A program made the translations under genes and the position numbers. A stretch of 28,863 nucleotides of DNA from Spirochaetaceae bacterium UBA5556. Lineage in GTDB: Bacteria > Spirochaetota > Spirochaetia > Treponematales > Rectinemataceae. The DNA lies in the NCBI GenBank assembly GCA_002425765.1, contig DIMW01000012.1, forward strand, positions 169,342 to 198,204, read 5' to 3'. The notes below the pieces were generated by a model. The model saw nothing but the letters and a program-made list of their open reading frames with translations. It was not told the origin of the DNA and searched no databases. Of the stretch, positions 8,127 through 15,985 are shown in pieces; positions within the stretch are counted from its first letter, which is position 1; each line of letters opens with the position of its first letter.

Positions 8127-8142
8127 AAGGAATATCTTCCTT
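8127..8142. terminator. Weak hairpin between convergent genes
   Basis: AAGGAA-TATC-TTCCTT, a perfect 6-base-pair stem with a 4-base loop, lies in the 81-base gap between the response regulator (plus) and corA (minus). It has no long T-run on either side, so termination is possible but weakly supported. Confidence 0.35.
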
Positions 8143-8157
8143 AAGATACAACGGCTC

Positions 8158-9315
8158 CTACAGCCACTTCTTCACTTTGAAATAGATAAGCTCCGCGACC
8201 ACGACGACGGCCATGAGCCCCAGCGCGGCGGGATAGCCCCACGGGATCCCGAGTTCCGGCATGTAGGCGAAGTTCATGCCATAGACGCCGGCGATAAACG
8301 TGATCGGGATGAATATGGCGGAGAGGATCGTGAGAATCTTCATGACCCGCGACATGTTCATGTTCACTTCGCTGAGATGGAGCTCAATGATCGACGCCGT
8401 GTGTTCACGGTAGGATTCGAGCGCCTCAATCGCCTGGACCGTATTCTCATACAGGTCGCGCAAATAAGGAGAAAGAGAGTTGTCCATCTGAATCGAGTCG
8501 CTGCGGGCAAGAGCCCCTATGGAGTCGCGAACCGGCCAGATCACGCGGCGCATCCTCGCGAGCTCGCGCTTGAGCTCCTGAATGCCGTGAAGGAGGGCTC
8601 CATCATCCTCCGTGGCGGACGTGTCCTCAAAGCCCTCAAGCCTGTCGCCCAAGCTTTCGAGCACGATGAAGTAATTGTCGACTATGTTGTCCACGAGGGC
8701 ATAGAGGAGATAATCCGCGCCGAGCTTGCGCAGTTTTCCAACCCCCGCCAAAATCCTCTCCCGCACCCCCTTGAAGGAATCGCCTGGCCTTTCCTGAAAC
8801 GAGACGAGAATTTTCCCTTTAAGAATAAAACTCACCTGCTCGTACTCGATCGTGCCATCCTCGTGCATCGTGAGCATTTTCGTGATGAGGAAGAGGTAGT
8901 CGTCGAAATTCTCGAGCTTCGGTCTGTGCTCGGTGTTGAGAATATCCTCGATCACCAGGGGGTGAATGCCCATCATGGCGCAGAATTTTTCCACCATCCC
9001 GCCCGAAAGCCCATTGATATTGATCCAGTTCACCACGTTGAGATCGATGAGGGCAAGAAGTTCACTCACGTCCTCGGGGATGCGCATCACCGCGGATTTT
9101 TCGTCGTAGGAGTAGATTGAATAGGTCGCCAGAGTTGGCTCGACATCGCCGATGTAGCGGGCCGATCCGGGAGGCAGCCCCACGGTCTCCACCGAGACAC
9201 CTGAAAATGGCAGGTTCGAGACTCGCCGCGTCTTCTTGTGGCCGTTCGCGCGCTGAGAACGCCCATCTGCACCTTCGGCCGCGCCGGCTCTCTTCTTTTT
9301 CCATCGCCGCTTCAT
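8158..9315 (-). CDS. corA: CorA-type magnesium/cobalt transporter
   Basis: A 385-residue divalent-cation channel of the CorA/MIT family. The long acidic and helical cytosolic domain is followed by two C-terminal membrane helices, with the signature YGMNF at about residues 345-349 between them. CorA acts as a membrane pentamer. The frame is open further upstream to 9504, but that extension is low-complexity and overlaps fucU; the ATG at 9315 is preferred. Even so the protein starts with an unusually basic stretch (MKRRWKKKRAG, then more Lys/Arg to about residue 30) before the family-typical domain. It lies 46 bases after the mutarotase gene on the same strand, so read-through from the sugar operon is possible, though functionally it belongs with the neighbouring potassium locus. 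Confidence 0.93.
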   Translation of the reverse strand: MKRRWKKKRAGAAEGADGRSQRANGHKKTRRVSNLPFSGVSVETVGLPPGSARYIGDVEPTLATYSIYSYDEKSAVMRIPEDVSELLALIDLNVVNWININGLSGGMVEKFCAMMGIHPLVIEDILNTEHRPKLENFDDYLFLITKMLTMHEDGTIEYEQVSFILKGKILVSFQERPGDSFKGVRERILAGVGKLRKLGADYLLYALVDNIVDNYFIVLESLGDRLEGFEDTSATEDDGALLHGIQELKRELARMRRVIWPVRDSIGALARSDSIQMDNSLSPYLRDLYENTVQAIEALESYREHTASIIELHLSEVNMNMSRVMKILTILSAIFIPITFIAGVYGMNFAYMPELGIPWGYPAALGLMAVVVVAELIYFKVKKWL

Positions 9316-9361
9316 GATGCAAAGAGTAGACCTCTCTACATGAACATGCAAGCTCGTCGTA

Positions 9362-9793
9362 TCAGTGAATGACGCCTTTCTTGATGATGATGCACCCATA
9401 TGCCGCGGGCTCTGTCGTCGCCAGGATCGCGTAGGCCTGCCTTGCCTTTTCGTAGAACGCGAAGCGCTCGACGGAGCCCACGGCCGCGTCTCCTCGGGGG
9501 TCATGCTTCCGCACGACTGCCTTGATTTTGTCGTGGATGAAGGGCAGCGTCGAGTCGCCCTTCACCACTTGCATCAGAGAGACGGGTTCCGCGACGAAAG
9601 TGTCGAGTGGGAAAAGGCTCAGGATGGCGTCGAGCATCTCGGGCACGCCGTGGCCGTCCGCTCTCGCGAGCCTGGCCGCATTGCTCGCCGCCGGAAAATT
9701 CGAATCACCTATCACAAGGTCGTCTCCATGACCCATCTCGTCGAGAATCTTGAGAAGTTCCGGCGAAATAATGTCGGGTATTCCCTTCAGCAT
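9362..9793 (-). CDS. fucU: RbsD/FucU-family sugar mutarotase
   Basis: A 143-residue enzyme that interconverts sugar anomers before catabolism. The N-terminus (MLKGIPDIISPELLKILDEM, then GHGDDLVIGDSNFPA) matches the FucU branch rather than RbsD; the His in GHGD is the catalytic position of the family, and the C-terminal AYGCIIIKKG closes the fold. The frame extends to 9844, but the ATG at 9793 has GGAGAGGTGAGC just before it and gives the family-standard N-terminus. It is the last gene of the binding protein-ATPase-permease-permease operon, 83 bases after the last permease. A FucU-type mutarotase in this position suggests an L-fucose- or L-rhamnose-like substrate. Confidence 0.88.
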   Translation of the reverse strand: MLKGIPDIISPELLKILDEMGHGDDLVIGDSNFPAASNAARLARADGHGVPEMLDAILSLFPLDTFVAEPVSLMQVVKGDSTLPFIHDKIKAVVRKHDPRGDAAVGSVERFAFYEKARQAYAILATTEPAAYGCIIIKKGVIH

Positions 9794-9876
9794 GCTCACC
9801 TCTCCAACAATTGAGTTTTCTCTCGGATCGACTTTATTGTACACCGCGGACCGGGTTCATCACAGATCACGAACCA

Positions 9877-10917
9877 CTAATTCATGCTCTTCCGCACTGC
9901 CCTGCGCTCCTCCCGCCAGGAGAGCAGCTTATTGAAGACGAGTACCAGAATAAGCACCCCACCCCAGATGACGTCACGGTAAAAATTCGAGATATTGTTG
10001 AACATATTGAGGCCCGACGAGAGGAACTGCAGGATGAGGATGGCCATGGTGACTCCGCCTATCGTTCCGAACCCTCCGTTCGGGTCGATGCCCCCGAGCA
10101 CGGCGATCAGCACGCACTGCAGCGTGTAGGGCGCGCCGTAATCGGCCTTCGCGGAGTTGGCCCGCGCCATCATGATGAGACCGGCGACGGAGGACAAGAG
10201 GCCCGAAATCATGTATGTCCGCAGAATGATCGAGGTATTGTTGAGCCCCGCGTAGCGCGCGGCGCGCGGGTTCGTCCCCATCATGTACATGAACGTACCG
10301 AAACGCGTACGCGAGAGCATGATCCCGACACTCACGGCCACTATGAAGAAGATCATGAAAGAAAGGGGCACAAACCTGAAGAATTCCGTGTTGCCTATTC
10401 TCGAATAGAGCAGCGGCAGTCCGCTCTGCGGGCGGCCATTGGTGATGCCGATCGCGATCCCCGTGAAGAGCTGTTGCGTGCCGAGCGTCGCCAGAATCGC
10501 CGGTATGTTGAACCGGGAGATGAGTGTCCCCGCGATGGTGCCGCAGGCCAGACCGACCGAAAGCGAGAGCAGCACGGCGATGATGAGGTACGGCACGACC
10601 TGGGCTGGCGGCGCCCCTCTCGGCACGGTCCCTATGAGGAATTTTGCGGCGACGATGGCGGAGAGGTTCGCGGTCCCCACCACCCCGAGATCGATACCGC
10701 CCGTGATCATCGCCAGGCTTATGCCGATCGACATGATGCCGTACTCGGGAAACTGCCGCATCATCGAGTTGAAGCTGGCGATCGTCGCGAACTGGTTGGG
10801 ACGGAGCACGGTCATCAGCACGAAGACGAACACGAGCATGACGAGCAGGCGGAGAAGGTTCGGATCACGCGCGCTTCGTACCCCGCGAACAGTAGCTGCA
10901 GTTTTGGTCGTTGTCAT
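9877..10917 (-). CDS. Ribose/rhamnose-type sugar ABC transporter permease 2
   Basis: A 346-residue membrane protein of the RbsC-like branch (BPD_transp_2), with about eight to ten hydrophobic helices. Recognisable signatures are ITGGIDLGVVG near residue 70, IPAILATLGTQ near 140, GTNPRAARYAGLN near 215 and VLGGIDPNGGFGTIGG near 270. It pairs with the permease encoded just upstream to make the import channel. The ATG at 10917 is preceded by AGGAGA, which overlaps the TAG stop of permease 1; the gap is 9 bases, so translation is coupled. It serves the operon's binding protein and double ATPase. Confidence 0.93.
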   Translation of the reverse strand: MTTTKTAATVRGVRSARDPNLLRLLVMLVFVFVLMTVLRPNQFATIASFNSMMRQFPEYGIMSIGISLAMITGGIDLGVVGTANLSAIVAAKFLIGTVPRGAPPAQVVPYLIIAVLLSLSVGLACGTIAGTLISRFNIPAILATLGTQQLFTGIAIGITNGRPQSGLPLLYSRIGNTEFFRFVPLSFMIFFIVAVSVGIMLSRTRFGTFMYMMGTNPRAARYAGLNNTSIILRTYMISGLLSSVAGLIMMARANSAKADYGAPYTLQCVLIAVLGGIDPNGGFGTIGGVTMAILILQFLSSGLNMFNNISNFYRDVIWGGVLILVLVFNKLLSWREERRAVRKSMN

Positions 10918-10926
10918 GGGCGTCTC

Positions 10927-11943
10927 CTAGGCCGCGGCCTTCTGCGACTGGGCCCGGCGGCGGCGCGTCGCGATTGTCTGATGGGCGGTGACCCCCGTAC
11001 CGATGATGATGACGGCTCCTGTAAACACGCGAGTCCAGTATGTCGGTATGCCAATGAGAATTAAACTGTTCGACAGGATGGTCATGAGCGCGACACCGAG
11101 AATCGTACCAGTCAGAGACCCCATGCCGCCCGTCACCCTCGTGCCCCCCAGTACCACCGCGGCGATGACCGTCATCTCCATGCCTAGCATGGTCGAAGGG
11201 TCGGCGTACGTCATCATGGAGATGCGCGCGATGCCGGTAATTCCCGCGAGCACACCGACGAAACAGTAGAGAAACATCTTGATGCCCCGCACATTGAATC
11301 CCGCGCGTTCGGCCGCCGTCTCATCCCCTCCGATCGCGTAGATGCCTCGGCCGAGCATCGTGTAGCGCAACAGCAAAAAGGCCAGGATCAGCACCGCGAT
11401 GAGAATCAGAATCTGGGAGGGCATGTTCGAGGTGAGACCCATCGTGGGATTCGTCGCGGTGAAGAGTATCTCTTTCCCGTGCCTCGCGATGGCCGGGGGC
11501 ACATCGGAGGCGCTCGCCGAAAAGGCTCCGAACATGAGCCCGGTGTAGAGGCTCGAGGTGCCGAGCGTCACGACCAGAGTCGGCAGCCTCAGAAAGCCGA
11601 TCAGGAAACCGTTCAGCGCACCCATGAGCAGGCCCAGCCCCGCGGAGATCGCGTAGGCGAGGATAACGTTGCCTGAATAATTCGACGCCAGAAGAATCTT
11701 GTCGGTGACATACATCGCCAGCGAGGCTATGGCGGGAAAAGAGACATCGATGCCGCCGGAGACGATGACCATCATGCAGCCCACGGAGAAAAGCGCGGGC
11801 ACGATCAGCGACCGTGCCAGATCCACGAGGTTGTTGCCCGAAAAAAACTGTCCCGATCTCGCCTGAATCAGCAGACTGAGCAGGATAATCGCCGCCAGAA
11901 CGTACGGCTCGGACCGTTTGGAAATTCGTCCCAAGGAAATCAC
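10927..11943 (-). CDS. Ribose/rhamnose-type sugar ABC transporter permease 1
   Basis: A 338-residue RbsC-like permease. Motifs include IVSGGIDVSFPAIAS near residue 60, LPTLVVTLGTSSLYTG near 120, AIGGDETAAERAGF near 215 and VVLGGTRVTGGMGSLTG near 275. The start is GTG at 11943 with GGAGG a suitable distance upstream, overlapping the ATPase stop codon; only 13 bases separate the two genes. Two unlike permeases in tandem are typical of rhamnose (RhaP/RhaQ) and autoinducer-2 (LsrC/LsrD) systems, whereas ribose systems have one. It ends with a basic cytosolic tail (RRRRAQSQK). Confidence 0.93.
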   Translation of the reverse strand: MISLGRISKRSEPYVLAAIILLSLLIQARSGQFFSGNNLVDLARSLIVPALFSVGCMMVIVSGGIDVSFPAIASLAMYVTDKILLASNYSGNVILAYAISAGLGLLMGALNGFLIGFLRLPTLVVTLGTSSLYTGLMFGAFSASASDVPPAIARHGKEILFTATNPTMGLTSNMPSQILILIAVLILAFLLLRYTMLGRGIYAIGGDETAAERAGFNVRGIKMFLYCFVGVLAGITGIARISMMTYADPSTMLGMEMTVIAAVVLGGTRVTGGMGSLTGTILGVALMTILSNSLILIGIPTYWTRVFTGAVIIIGTGVTAHQTIATRRRRAQSQKAAA

Positions 11944-11956
11944 CTTCCCTACCTCC

Positions 11957-13450
11957 CTATGCGATCCCTGTCGACAATTCGCTGAGTTTCGACTCGGTTG
12001 TCACGGTCGGATCGAGCTCCTGAACGAACACTCCGTCGCGCATGACAAGTATGCGGCTCGCGCACGCAAGAACCTCGGGAAGATCGTCCGACACGATGAT
12101 GATCGCGAGACCCTTTCCCGCGAGCTTTCGCATGAGCACGTGGATATCGTACTTTGAGCCGATGTCCACACCCATGGTCGGCCCGTTGAGCATGAGGATG
12201 GAAAGGTCATTCGCGAGCCACCTCGCCAGTACCACCTTCTGCTGGTTGCCACCCGACAGCGTCCTCACGGGCAGCGCGGGGCTCTTTGTCGCGATCGACA
12301 GATCACCGATCCACCTCCGCGTCATGGCCGCGATCGCGCCGCGCCGCAGGAAACCGAAGTGGTCGCTCAGCCGGTCCAGCACCGTGATGGACAGATTTCG
12401 TTCCACGGTCTGCGGCTGAAACAGCCCTTCGGTCAGACGGTCAGAGGGCACATAGCCAATTCCCTTACGGATCGCGTCTTTTACACTCTTTATTCTGACT
12501 TCCTTGCCACGAATGGAAATAGTGCCGGCCTCGGGCTGAAATATCCCAAACAGTGTTTCCACGAGCTCCGTGCGTCCCGAGCCGAGGAGGCCAGTTATTC
12601 CCAGAATCTCTCCCGCCGCGAGATCGAATGATATATCGGCATACGCACCCCCAAGCGAAAGCCCGCGGACAGACAGGATGGGCTCGCGCCTTATCGCAGA
12701 GGGTGTATAGAATTCGTCCTCGAATTGTCTCCCCGTCATATGAAATACAAAGGTTTTCCGGTCGAGCTCCACCGTGCTCCCGCTCGCGACATTCTCGCCG
12801 CTCCGTAAAATCGTGTAGCGCTCCGAGATCTCGAAGACTTCGTCGAGTTTGTGCGACACGAACAGAATGGACAGTCCCCGGGCCTGAAGCCTCTTGATCA
12901 CCGCGAACAACGCCTTTACTTCCTTTTTGGTCAGCGCGGATGTCGGCTCGTCCATGATGATGAGCTTCGCTTCCTGCAAAAGCGCGCGGCAGATCGCGAT
13001 GAGCTGCCGGTCCGCGACCGTAAGGTTCTCCACCCGTTCGTCCAGATCGACATCGAAGCCAATCTGGGATACCGCGTTGGCGGCGATTGCCCTGGCCCGC
13101 TTGTAATTCACCAGCTTGCGCTTATCCATAAGCTCACTGTTCAGAGCGAGATTCTCCATGACCGTAAGATTGGGGAATACCGAGAAGTCCTGGTAAATAA
13201 CCTGAATACCAAGTCCGATCGCCTCTTTTGGATTGAGATGAGAAAAACGCCGCCCGTCTATCTCGATTTCGCCGGCGTCCGGCTCATGCACTCCCGAAAT
13301 GATCTTGATAAGGGTCGATTTTCCTGAACCATTCTCGCCCGCGAGACAGTGGATCTCCCCGAGCGCGATGTCGAGGCTGACTCCCCTGAGCGCCTGCACA
13401 CCACCGAACGATTTTGTGATTCCTTTTACCCTCAACACTGAGGCTGCCAT
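11957..13450 (-). CDS. Sugar ABC transporter ATP-binding protein, two ATPase domains
   Basis: A 497-residue cytosolic ATPase of the RbsA/XylG/MglA type. The first domain has Walker A GENGSGKST (near residue 40), a signature-like VADRQLIAICRA and Walker B IIMDEPTSAL near 165. The second has the usual degenerate Walker A GLLGSGRTE, signature LSGGNQQKV near 395 and NGPTMGVD as Walker B. In the latter Asn-Gly replaces the more common Asp-Glu, which is frequent in the second half of this family. The frame is open to 13516, but the ATG at 13450 has GGGAGGTG directly upstream and yields the standard N-terminus. It follows the binding-protein gene after a hairpin. Confidence 0.93.
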   Translation of the reverse strand: MAASVLRVKGITKSFGGVQALRGVSLDIALGEIHCLAGENGSGKSTLIKIISGVHEPDAGEIEIDGRRFSHLNPKEAIGLGIQVIYQDFSVFPNLTVMENLALNSELMDKRKLVNYKRARAIAANAVSQIGFDVDLDERVENLTVADRQLIAICRALLQEAKLIIMDEPTSALTKKEVKALFAVIKRLQARGLSILFVSHKLDEVFEISERYTILRSGENVASGSTVELDRKTFVFHMTGRQFEDEFYTPSAIRREPILSVRGLSLGGAYADISFDLAAGEILGITGLLGSGRTELVETLFGIFQPEAGTISIRGKEVRIKSVKDAIRKGIGYVPSDRLTEGLFQPQTVERNLSITVLDRLSDHFGFLRRGAIAAMTRRWIGDLSIATKSPALPVRTLSGGNQQKVVLARWLANDLSILMLNGPTMGVDIGSKYDIHVLMRKLAGKGLAIIIVSDDLPEVLACASRILVMRDGVFVQELDPTVTTESKLSELSTGIA

Positions 13451-13473
13451 CGCCACCTCCCGGCTAGTAAGGA

Positions 13474-13501
13474 TGTGGGGGAGCTCAACCGCCCCCCCAC
13501 A
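13474..13501 (-). other. Intercistronic hairpin after the binding-protein gene
   Basis: TGTGGGGG (13474-13481) pairs perfectly with CCCCCACA (13494-13501) around a 12-base loop. It lies between the stop of the binding-protein gene and the Shine-Dalgarno sequence of the ATPase gene. There is no T-run after it, so it is better read as an mRNA 3'-end stabiliser or partial attenuator that lets the binding protein be made in excess, as known for malE-malF, than as a full terminator. Confidence 0.6.
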
Positions 13502-13526
13502 CCTGTCTAGATACATTTAAGAAAAA

Positions 13527-14561
13527 TCAGAAGCCAAAGGAATCGACATTGTCCTTGGTGATCGTTATCCAGCCTTTGCCCTGCAGCACTTTTGTGGAGC
13601 CGGGGGCAAACTGCATGGAAGTCCAGCCTGGAGCCGTGAGGTTGCAACCATTCTCGATCTTCTCTCCCTTGAGTATCTTGACCGCCATGGCAAGTTGGGC
13701 ATAGCCCGCGTCCCTGGGGTCCCAGAGAAGAACGGACTGAAGTGTGCCGTCTTTGAGATAGACCTTGTTCTCGTTGGGCAGACCGACTGAGGTTACAAAA
13801 GCCTTGCCCTTGAGGCCAAGCTCTTCGATGGCGCGCGCGACGCCCGGCGAAGAGAGCGATGAGGTACCGAAGATGCCTTTGAGGTTAGGATATTTTTTGA
13901 ACAATTCCTTGGCGCGCTCATACGCGGTATCGAGGTTGTCCATAATCTCGACGCGCGGCTCGGCGGCGAGAAGCGTCATGTTGGGATAATGCGCTTTGGC
14001 ATAGGCGACGCCAGCGTCGGCCCACTCATTGTGCGAAGCGTTGGTGACGTTGCCGACCATCGTGGTGTAGACGCCCTTCTCTCCCATCATCTTGGCAAGC
14101 TCAATCATGATCGTCTGGCCGAGTCCCTCGTTGCTGAACGCCTCGATGTCGTAGAGGCAGTTCTGCTGAGAAGCGCCCTCATGGTCGATGACCACGATCC
14201 CCTTGGACAGAGCCAAACCGAGAACCGGCTCGAGCGCGGCGGGATCGACGGGCACGACACAGATGGCGTCGACACCCTGGGCGATGAGATCTTCGATGAC
14301 CTGAGCCTGCATGGCCGCGTCAGTCTTGGGTGGCCCTTTCTGGAAAGCGTTGATGCCGGTGTCTTTGGCGAACTGCTTGACACCAACTTCCATCCGCACA
14401 AACCAGGCGTTCGTCGCGTCCTTCGGGACCAACGCGATTTTCCACTGGCTCATCGGTTTTTTCGATTTGAAGTTCAGCGGGTTGTAGGACTGAGCGAACA
14501 GGGGAACAGCCAGGGCGAAAATCATCACAATTGCAACCACTAACAGAAGCCTTCGTTTCAT
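13527..14561 (-). CDS. Sugar ABC transporter periplasmic substrate-binding protein (RhaS/LsrB-like)
   Basis: A 344-residue exported binding protein of the ribose/rhamnose type (Peripla_BP_4). Residues 1-24 are a signal peptide (MKRRLLLVVAIVMIF, ending PLFAQS). The mature part shows WKIALVPKDATNAWF, IAQGVDAICVVPVDPAAL near 100, VVIDHEGA near 130 and GIFGTSSLSSPGVARA near 235, the hinge and ligand-contact regions of this family. The wording around NPLNF and VPKD recalls rhamnose- and AI-2-type binding proteins more than ribose-type. AGGAGG precedes the ATG. It is the first gene of the operon and sits 28 bases after a consensus promoter, so it is expected to be highly expressed. Confidence 0.92.
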   Translation of the reverse strand: MKRRLLLVVAIVMIFALAVPLFAQSYNPLNFKSKKPMSQWKIALVPKDATNAWFVRMEVGVKQFAKDTGINAFQKGPPKTDAAMQAQVIEDLIAQGVDAICVVPVDPAALEPVLGLALSKGIVVIDHEGASQQNCLYDIEAFSNEGLGQTIMIELAKMMGEKGVYTTMVGNVTNASHNEWADAGVAYAKAHYPNMTLLAAEPRVEIMDNLDTAYERAKELFKKYPNLKGIFGTSSLSSPGVARAIEELGLKGKAFVTSVGLPNENKVYLKDGTLQSVLLWDPRDAGYAQLAMAVKILKGEKIENGCNLTAPGWTSMQFAPGSTKVLQGKGWITITKDNVDSFGF

Positions 14562-14578
14562 CTTGTCCTCCTATATGA

Positions 14579-14597
14579 TTGAAAAAGACATTTCCAA
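14579..14597. promoter_or_regulatory. Candidate operator O1 for the LacI-type regulator
   Basis: TTGAAAAAGACATTTCCAA is an imperfect inverted repeat (TTGAAAA versus TTTCCAA with one mismatch) over the start-site side of the binding-protein operon promoter and touching its -10 box. The same sequence recurs, 16 of 19 bases, at 14712-14730. Size, symmetry and position suit repression by the LacI-family protein encoded next door. Confidence 0.5.
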
Positions 14598-14624
14598 TTA
14601 TAGCACCGCCCTCCGAGCTGTCAA
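14597..14624 (-). promoter_or_regulatory. Consensus sigma-70 promoter of the sugar ABC operon
   Basis: On the minus strand a perfect -35 TTGACA (14619-14624) and a perfect -10 TATAAT (14597-14602) are separated by 16 bases. Transcription would start near 14589, leaving a leader of about 28 bases with AGGAGG before the ATG at 14561. A promoter this strong is expected to need tight repression. Confidence 0.85.
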
Positions 14625-14663
14625 GAAAAATTTTAGTGATAATTAGGCGATACATAAACTGAA

Positions 14664-14685
14664 ATTCATCGACAATCCGATGAAT
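14664..14685. promoter_or_regulatory. Perfect 8+8 inverted repeat in the divergent control region
   Basis: ATTCATCG (14664-14671) and CGATGAAT (14678-14685) are exact inverted copies with a 6-base spacer. The centre lies about 50 bases upstream of the operon -35. It is a candidate site for an activator or second regulator, distinct from the O1/O2 repeat. Confidence 0.45.
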
Positions 14686-14711
14686 AATCACCAAAACAAA
14701 CACCGATTGGC

Positions 14712-14730
14712 CTTAAAAAGAAATTTCCAA
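14712..14730. promoter_or_regulatory. Candidate operator O2 (second copy of the O1 repeat)
   Basis: CTTAAAAAGAAATTTCCAA matches the O1 site at 14579-14597 in 16 of 19 positions and in the same orientation, with centres 133 bases apart. A second copy upstream of the promoter is the arrangement used by LacI-type proteins that loop DNA. The rest of the 386-base AT-rich region 14562-14947 holds no gene that I can support. Confidence 0.45.
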
Positions 14731-14867
14731 AAAATTGAAAAGACGCGACAATATTTGAACAAAATCACAGACGATGTTTAATATCAATATTATTCATAAT
14801 TCCAGCAAAAATGCCCACGATCGATACAAGGATGATAGCGAGTGTCGTGCGGAATCAATATTTTTTT

Positions 14868-14881
14868 ACTAAATATTTAGT
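14868..14881. promoter_or_regulatory. 14-base perfect palindrome upstream of the lacI-type promoter
   Basis: ACTAAATATTTAGT is its own reverse complement and ends six bases before the -35 box of the regulator gene. It may be an autoregulatory or global-regulator site. It is AT-rich, so chance occurrence in this AT-rich stretch is not excluded. Confidence 0.4.
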
Positions 14882-14886
14882 TCAAC

Positions 14887-14915
14887 TTGACAACTCCAGA
14901 ACCTGGGCGTATTCT
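14887..14915 (+). promoter_or_regulatory. Promoter of the LacI-type regulator and isomerase genes
   Basis: A perfect -35 TTGACA (14887-14892) is followed after 17 bases by TATTCT (14910-14915, 4 of 6 matches to the -10 consensus). Transcription would begin near 14922, about 25 bases before the ATG at 14948. Confidence 0.65.
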
Positions 14916-14947
14916 ATCATCCACGTTATACTAAGTACGGTGATGCA

Positions 14948-15982
14948 ATGAGCATTCGGATAAAAGATATCGCCGAAGCGGTGGGCGCCTCTCCAACGAC
15001 AGTCTCTCTTGTATTGAACAATAAACCAGGCGCGGGAGAGGAGCTGCGCAAAAAAATCCTCAAGACCGCGAAGCAATTGGGATATACCGCATCCCGCAAT
15101 GGGAAGCATGGTTCGATATGCTTGCTGCATATCGCCCGGCACGGCCATACCGTGAACCGCGATCACGATGTCTTTATCGCGGACTACATCGAGGGCCTCA
15201 GCCAGGGAGCGAAGCTGGCCGACTATTCTCTCGAAATAGTGACCTTCAAGCTCGCCCCCATGCAACAGGTACTGGATACCGCTCTGAGGAACGGCGGAGA
15301 CGGGTTCGTAATCCTTGGGACCGAGCTCAGCAGAGAAGACATCGAGGCGTTTCAAGTAATCCGAAAGCCAGTCGTATTTATCGACACCTATCACGACTTT
15401 TTGAACTTCGATTTTGTCGACATGAACAATGAGGATTCGGTATTCCTCCTTATAACCCATCTCTATGCCATGGGCCACCGCAGCCTCGGCCTTGTCAAAG
15501 GAACGATCGAGACACGAAACTTTCGCCTTCGCGAAATGAGTTTTTACGAGGGACTTCAGAAACTCGGACTTGGTGCGGATACAGCCTTCATCTTCTCCGT
15601 CGATCAGACATATCACGGCGCCTACAGCGACATGAAGTCTATTCTCGCCAACCATCCCCGCCTGCCCACCGCCCTCATCTGCAGCAACGACATCATCGCC
15701 TGCGGCTGCCTCAAAGCCTTCGCCGAGGCGGGCGTCCGGGTTCCGGAGGATCTTTCCGTCGTCGGCTTCGACGACCTTCCTCTCTCGGCGATCTCCGACC
15801 CGCCGCTGACCACCATTCAGGTATCCAAGGCGCAGATCGGCAGAATGGCCATCCAGCTCCTCGTGTCACGCATACAAAGCGAGGCGGACATGCCCGCCGT
15901 GAAAGTGCTCATCGGAGGAAAACTCATAGAGAGAAACAGTGTGCGGCGAATCGATAACCCCACTGATATAGGAGGGAAATGA
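14948..15982 (+). CDS. LacI-family transcriptional regulator
   Basis: A 344-residue repressor-type protein. Residues 4-24 form the LacI helix-turn-helix (IKDIAEAVGASPTTVSLVLN), followed by the hinge (KTAKQLGYTASRNGK). Residues 60-330 form a periplasmic-binding-protein-like sugar sensor with the typical ALICSNDIIACGCLKA (near 240), VPEDLSVVGFDDLPLS and PPLTTIQVSKAQIGRMA. It is divergent from the sugar ABC operon and only three bases upstream of the isomerase gene. It most likely represses both transcripts and is released by the imported sugar or a metabolite. The Shine-Dalgarno sequence is weak (GGTGA), consistent with low expression. Confidence 0.93.
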   Translation: MSIRIKDIAEAVGASPTTVSLVLNNKPGAGEELRKKILKTAKQLGYTASRNGKHGSICLLHIARHGHTVNRDHDVFIADYIEGLSQGAKLADYSLEIVTFKLAPMQQVLDTALRNGGDGFVILGTELSREDIEAFQVIRKPVVFIDTYHDFLNFDFVDMNNEDSVFLLITHLYAMGHRSLGLVKGTIETRNFRLREMSFYEGLQKLGLGADTAFIFSVDQTYHGAYSDMKSILANHPRLPTALICSNDIIACGCLKAFAEAGVRVPEDLSVVGFDDLPLSAISDPPLTTIQVSKAQIGRMAIQLLVSRIQSEADMPAVKVLIGGKLIERNSVRRIDNPTDIGGK

Positions 15983-15985
15983 GTC

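Noticed and set aside
9316..9504. N-terminal extension of CorA
   Set aside because: It overlaps fucU and reads as Arg/Ser-rich noise.
9811..11064. A 417-residue plus-strand open frame
   Set aside because: It lies opposite the second permease. Its translation is low-complexity (Arg, His, Asp, Glu) without domains, as expected for the antisense of a GC-rich membrane-protein gene.
14882..15655. A 257-residue minus-strand open frame
   Set aside because: It covers the divergent promoter and the well-supported LacI-family gene on the other strand and shows no family features.
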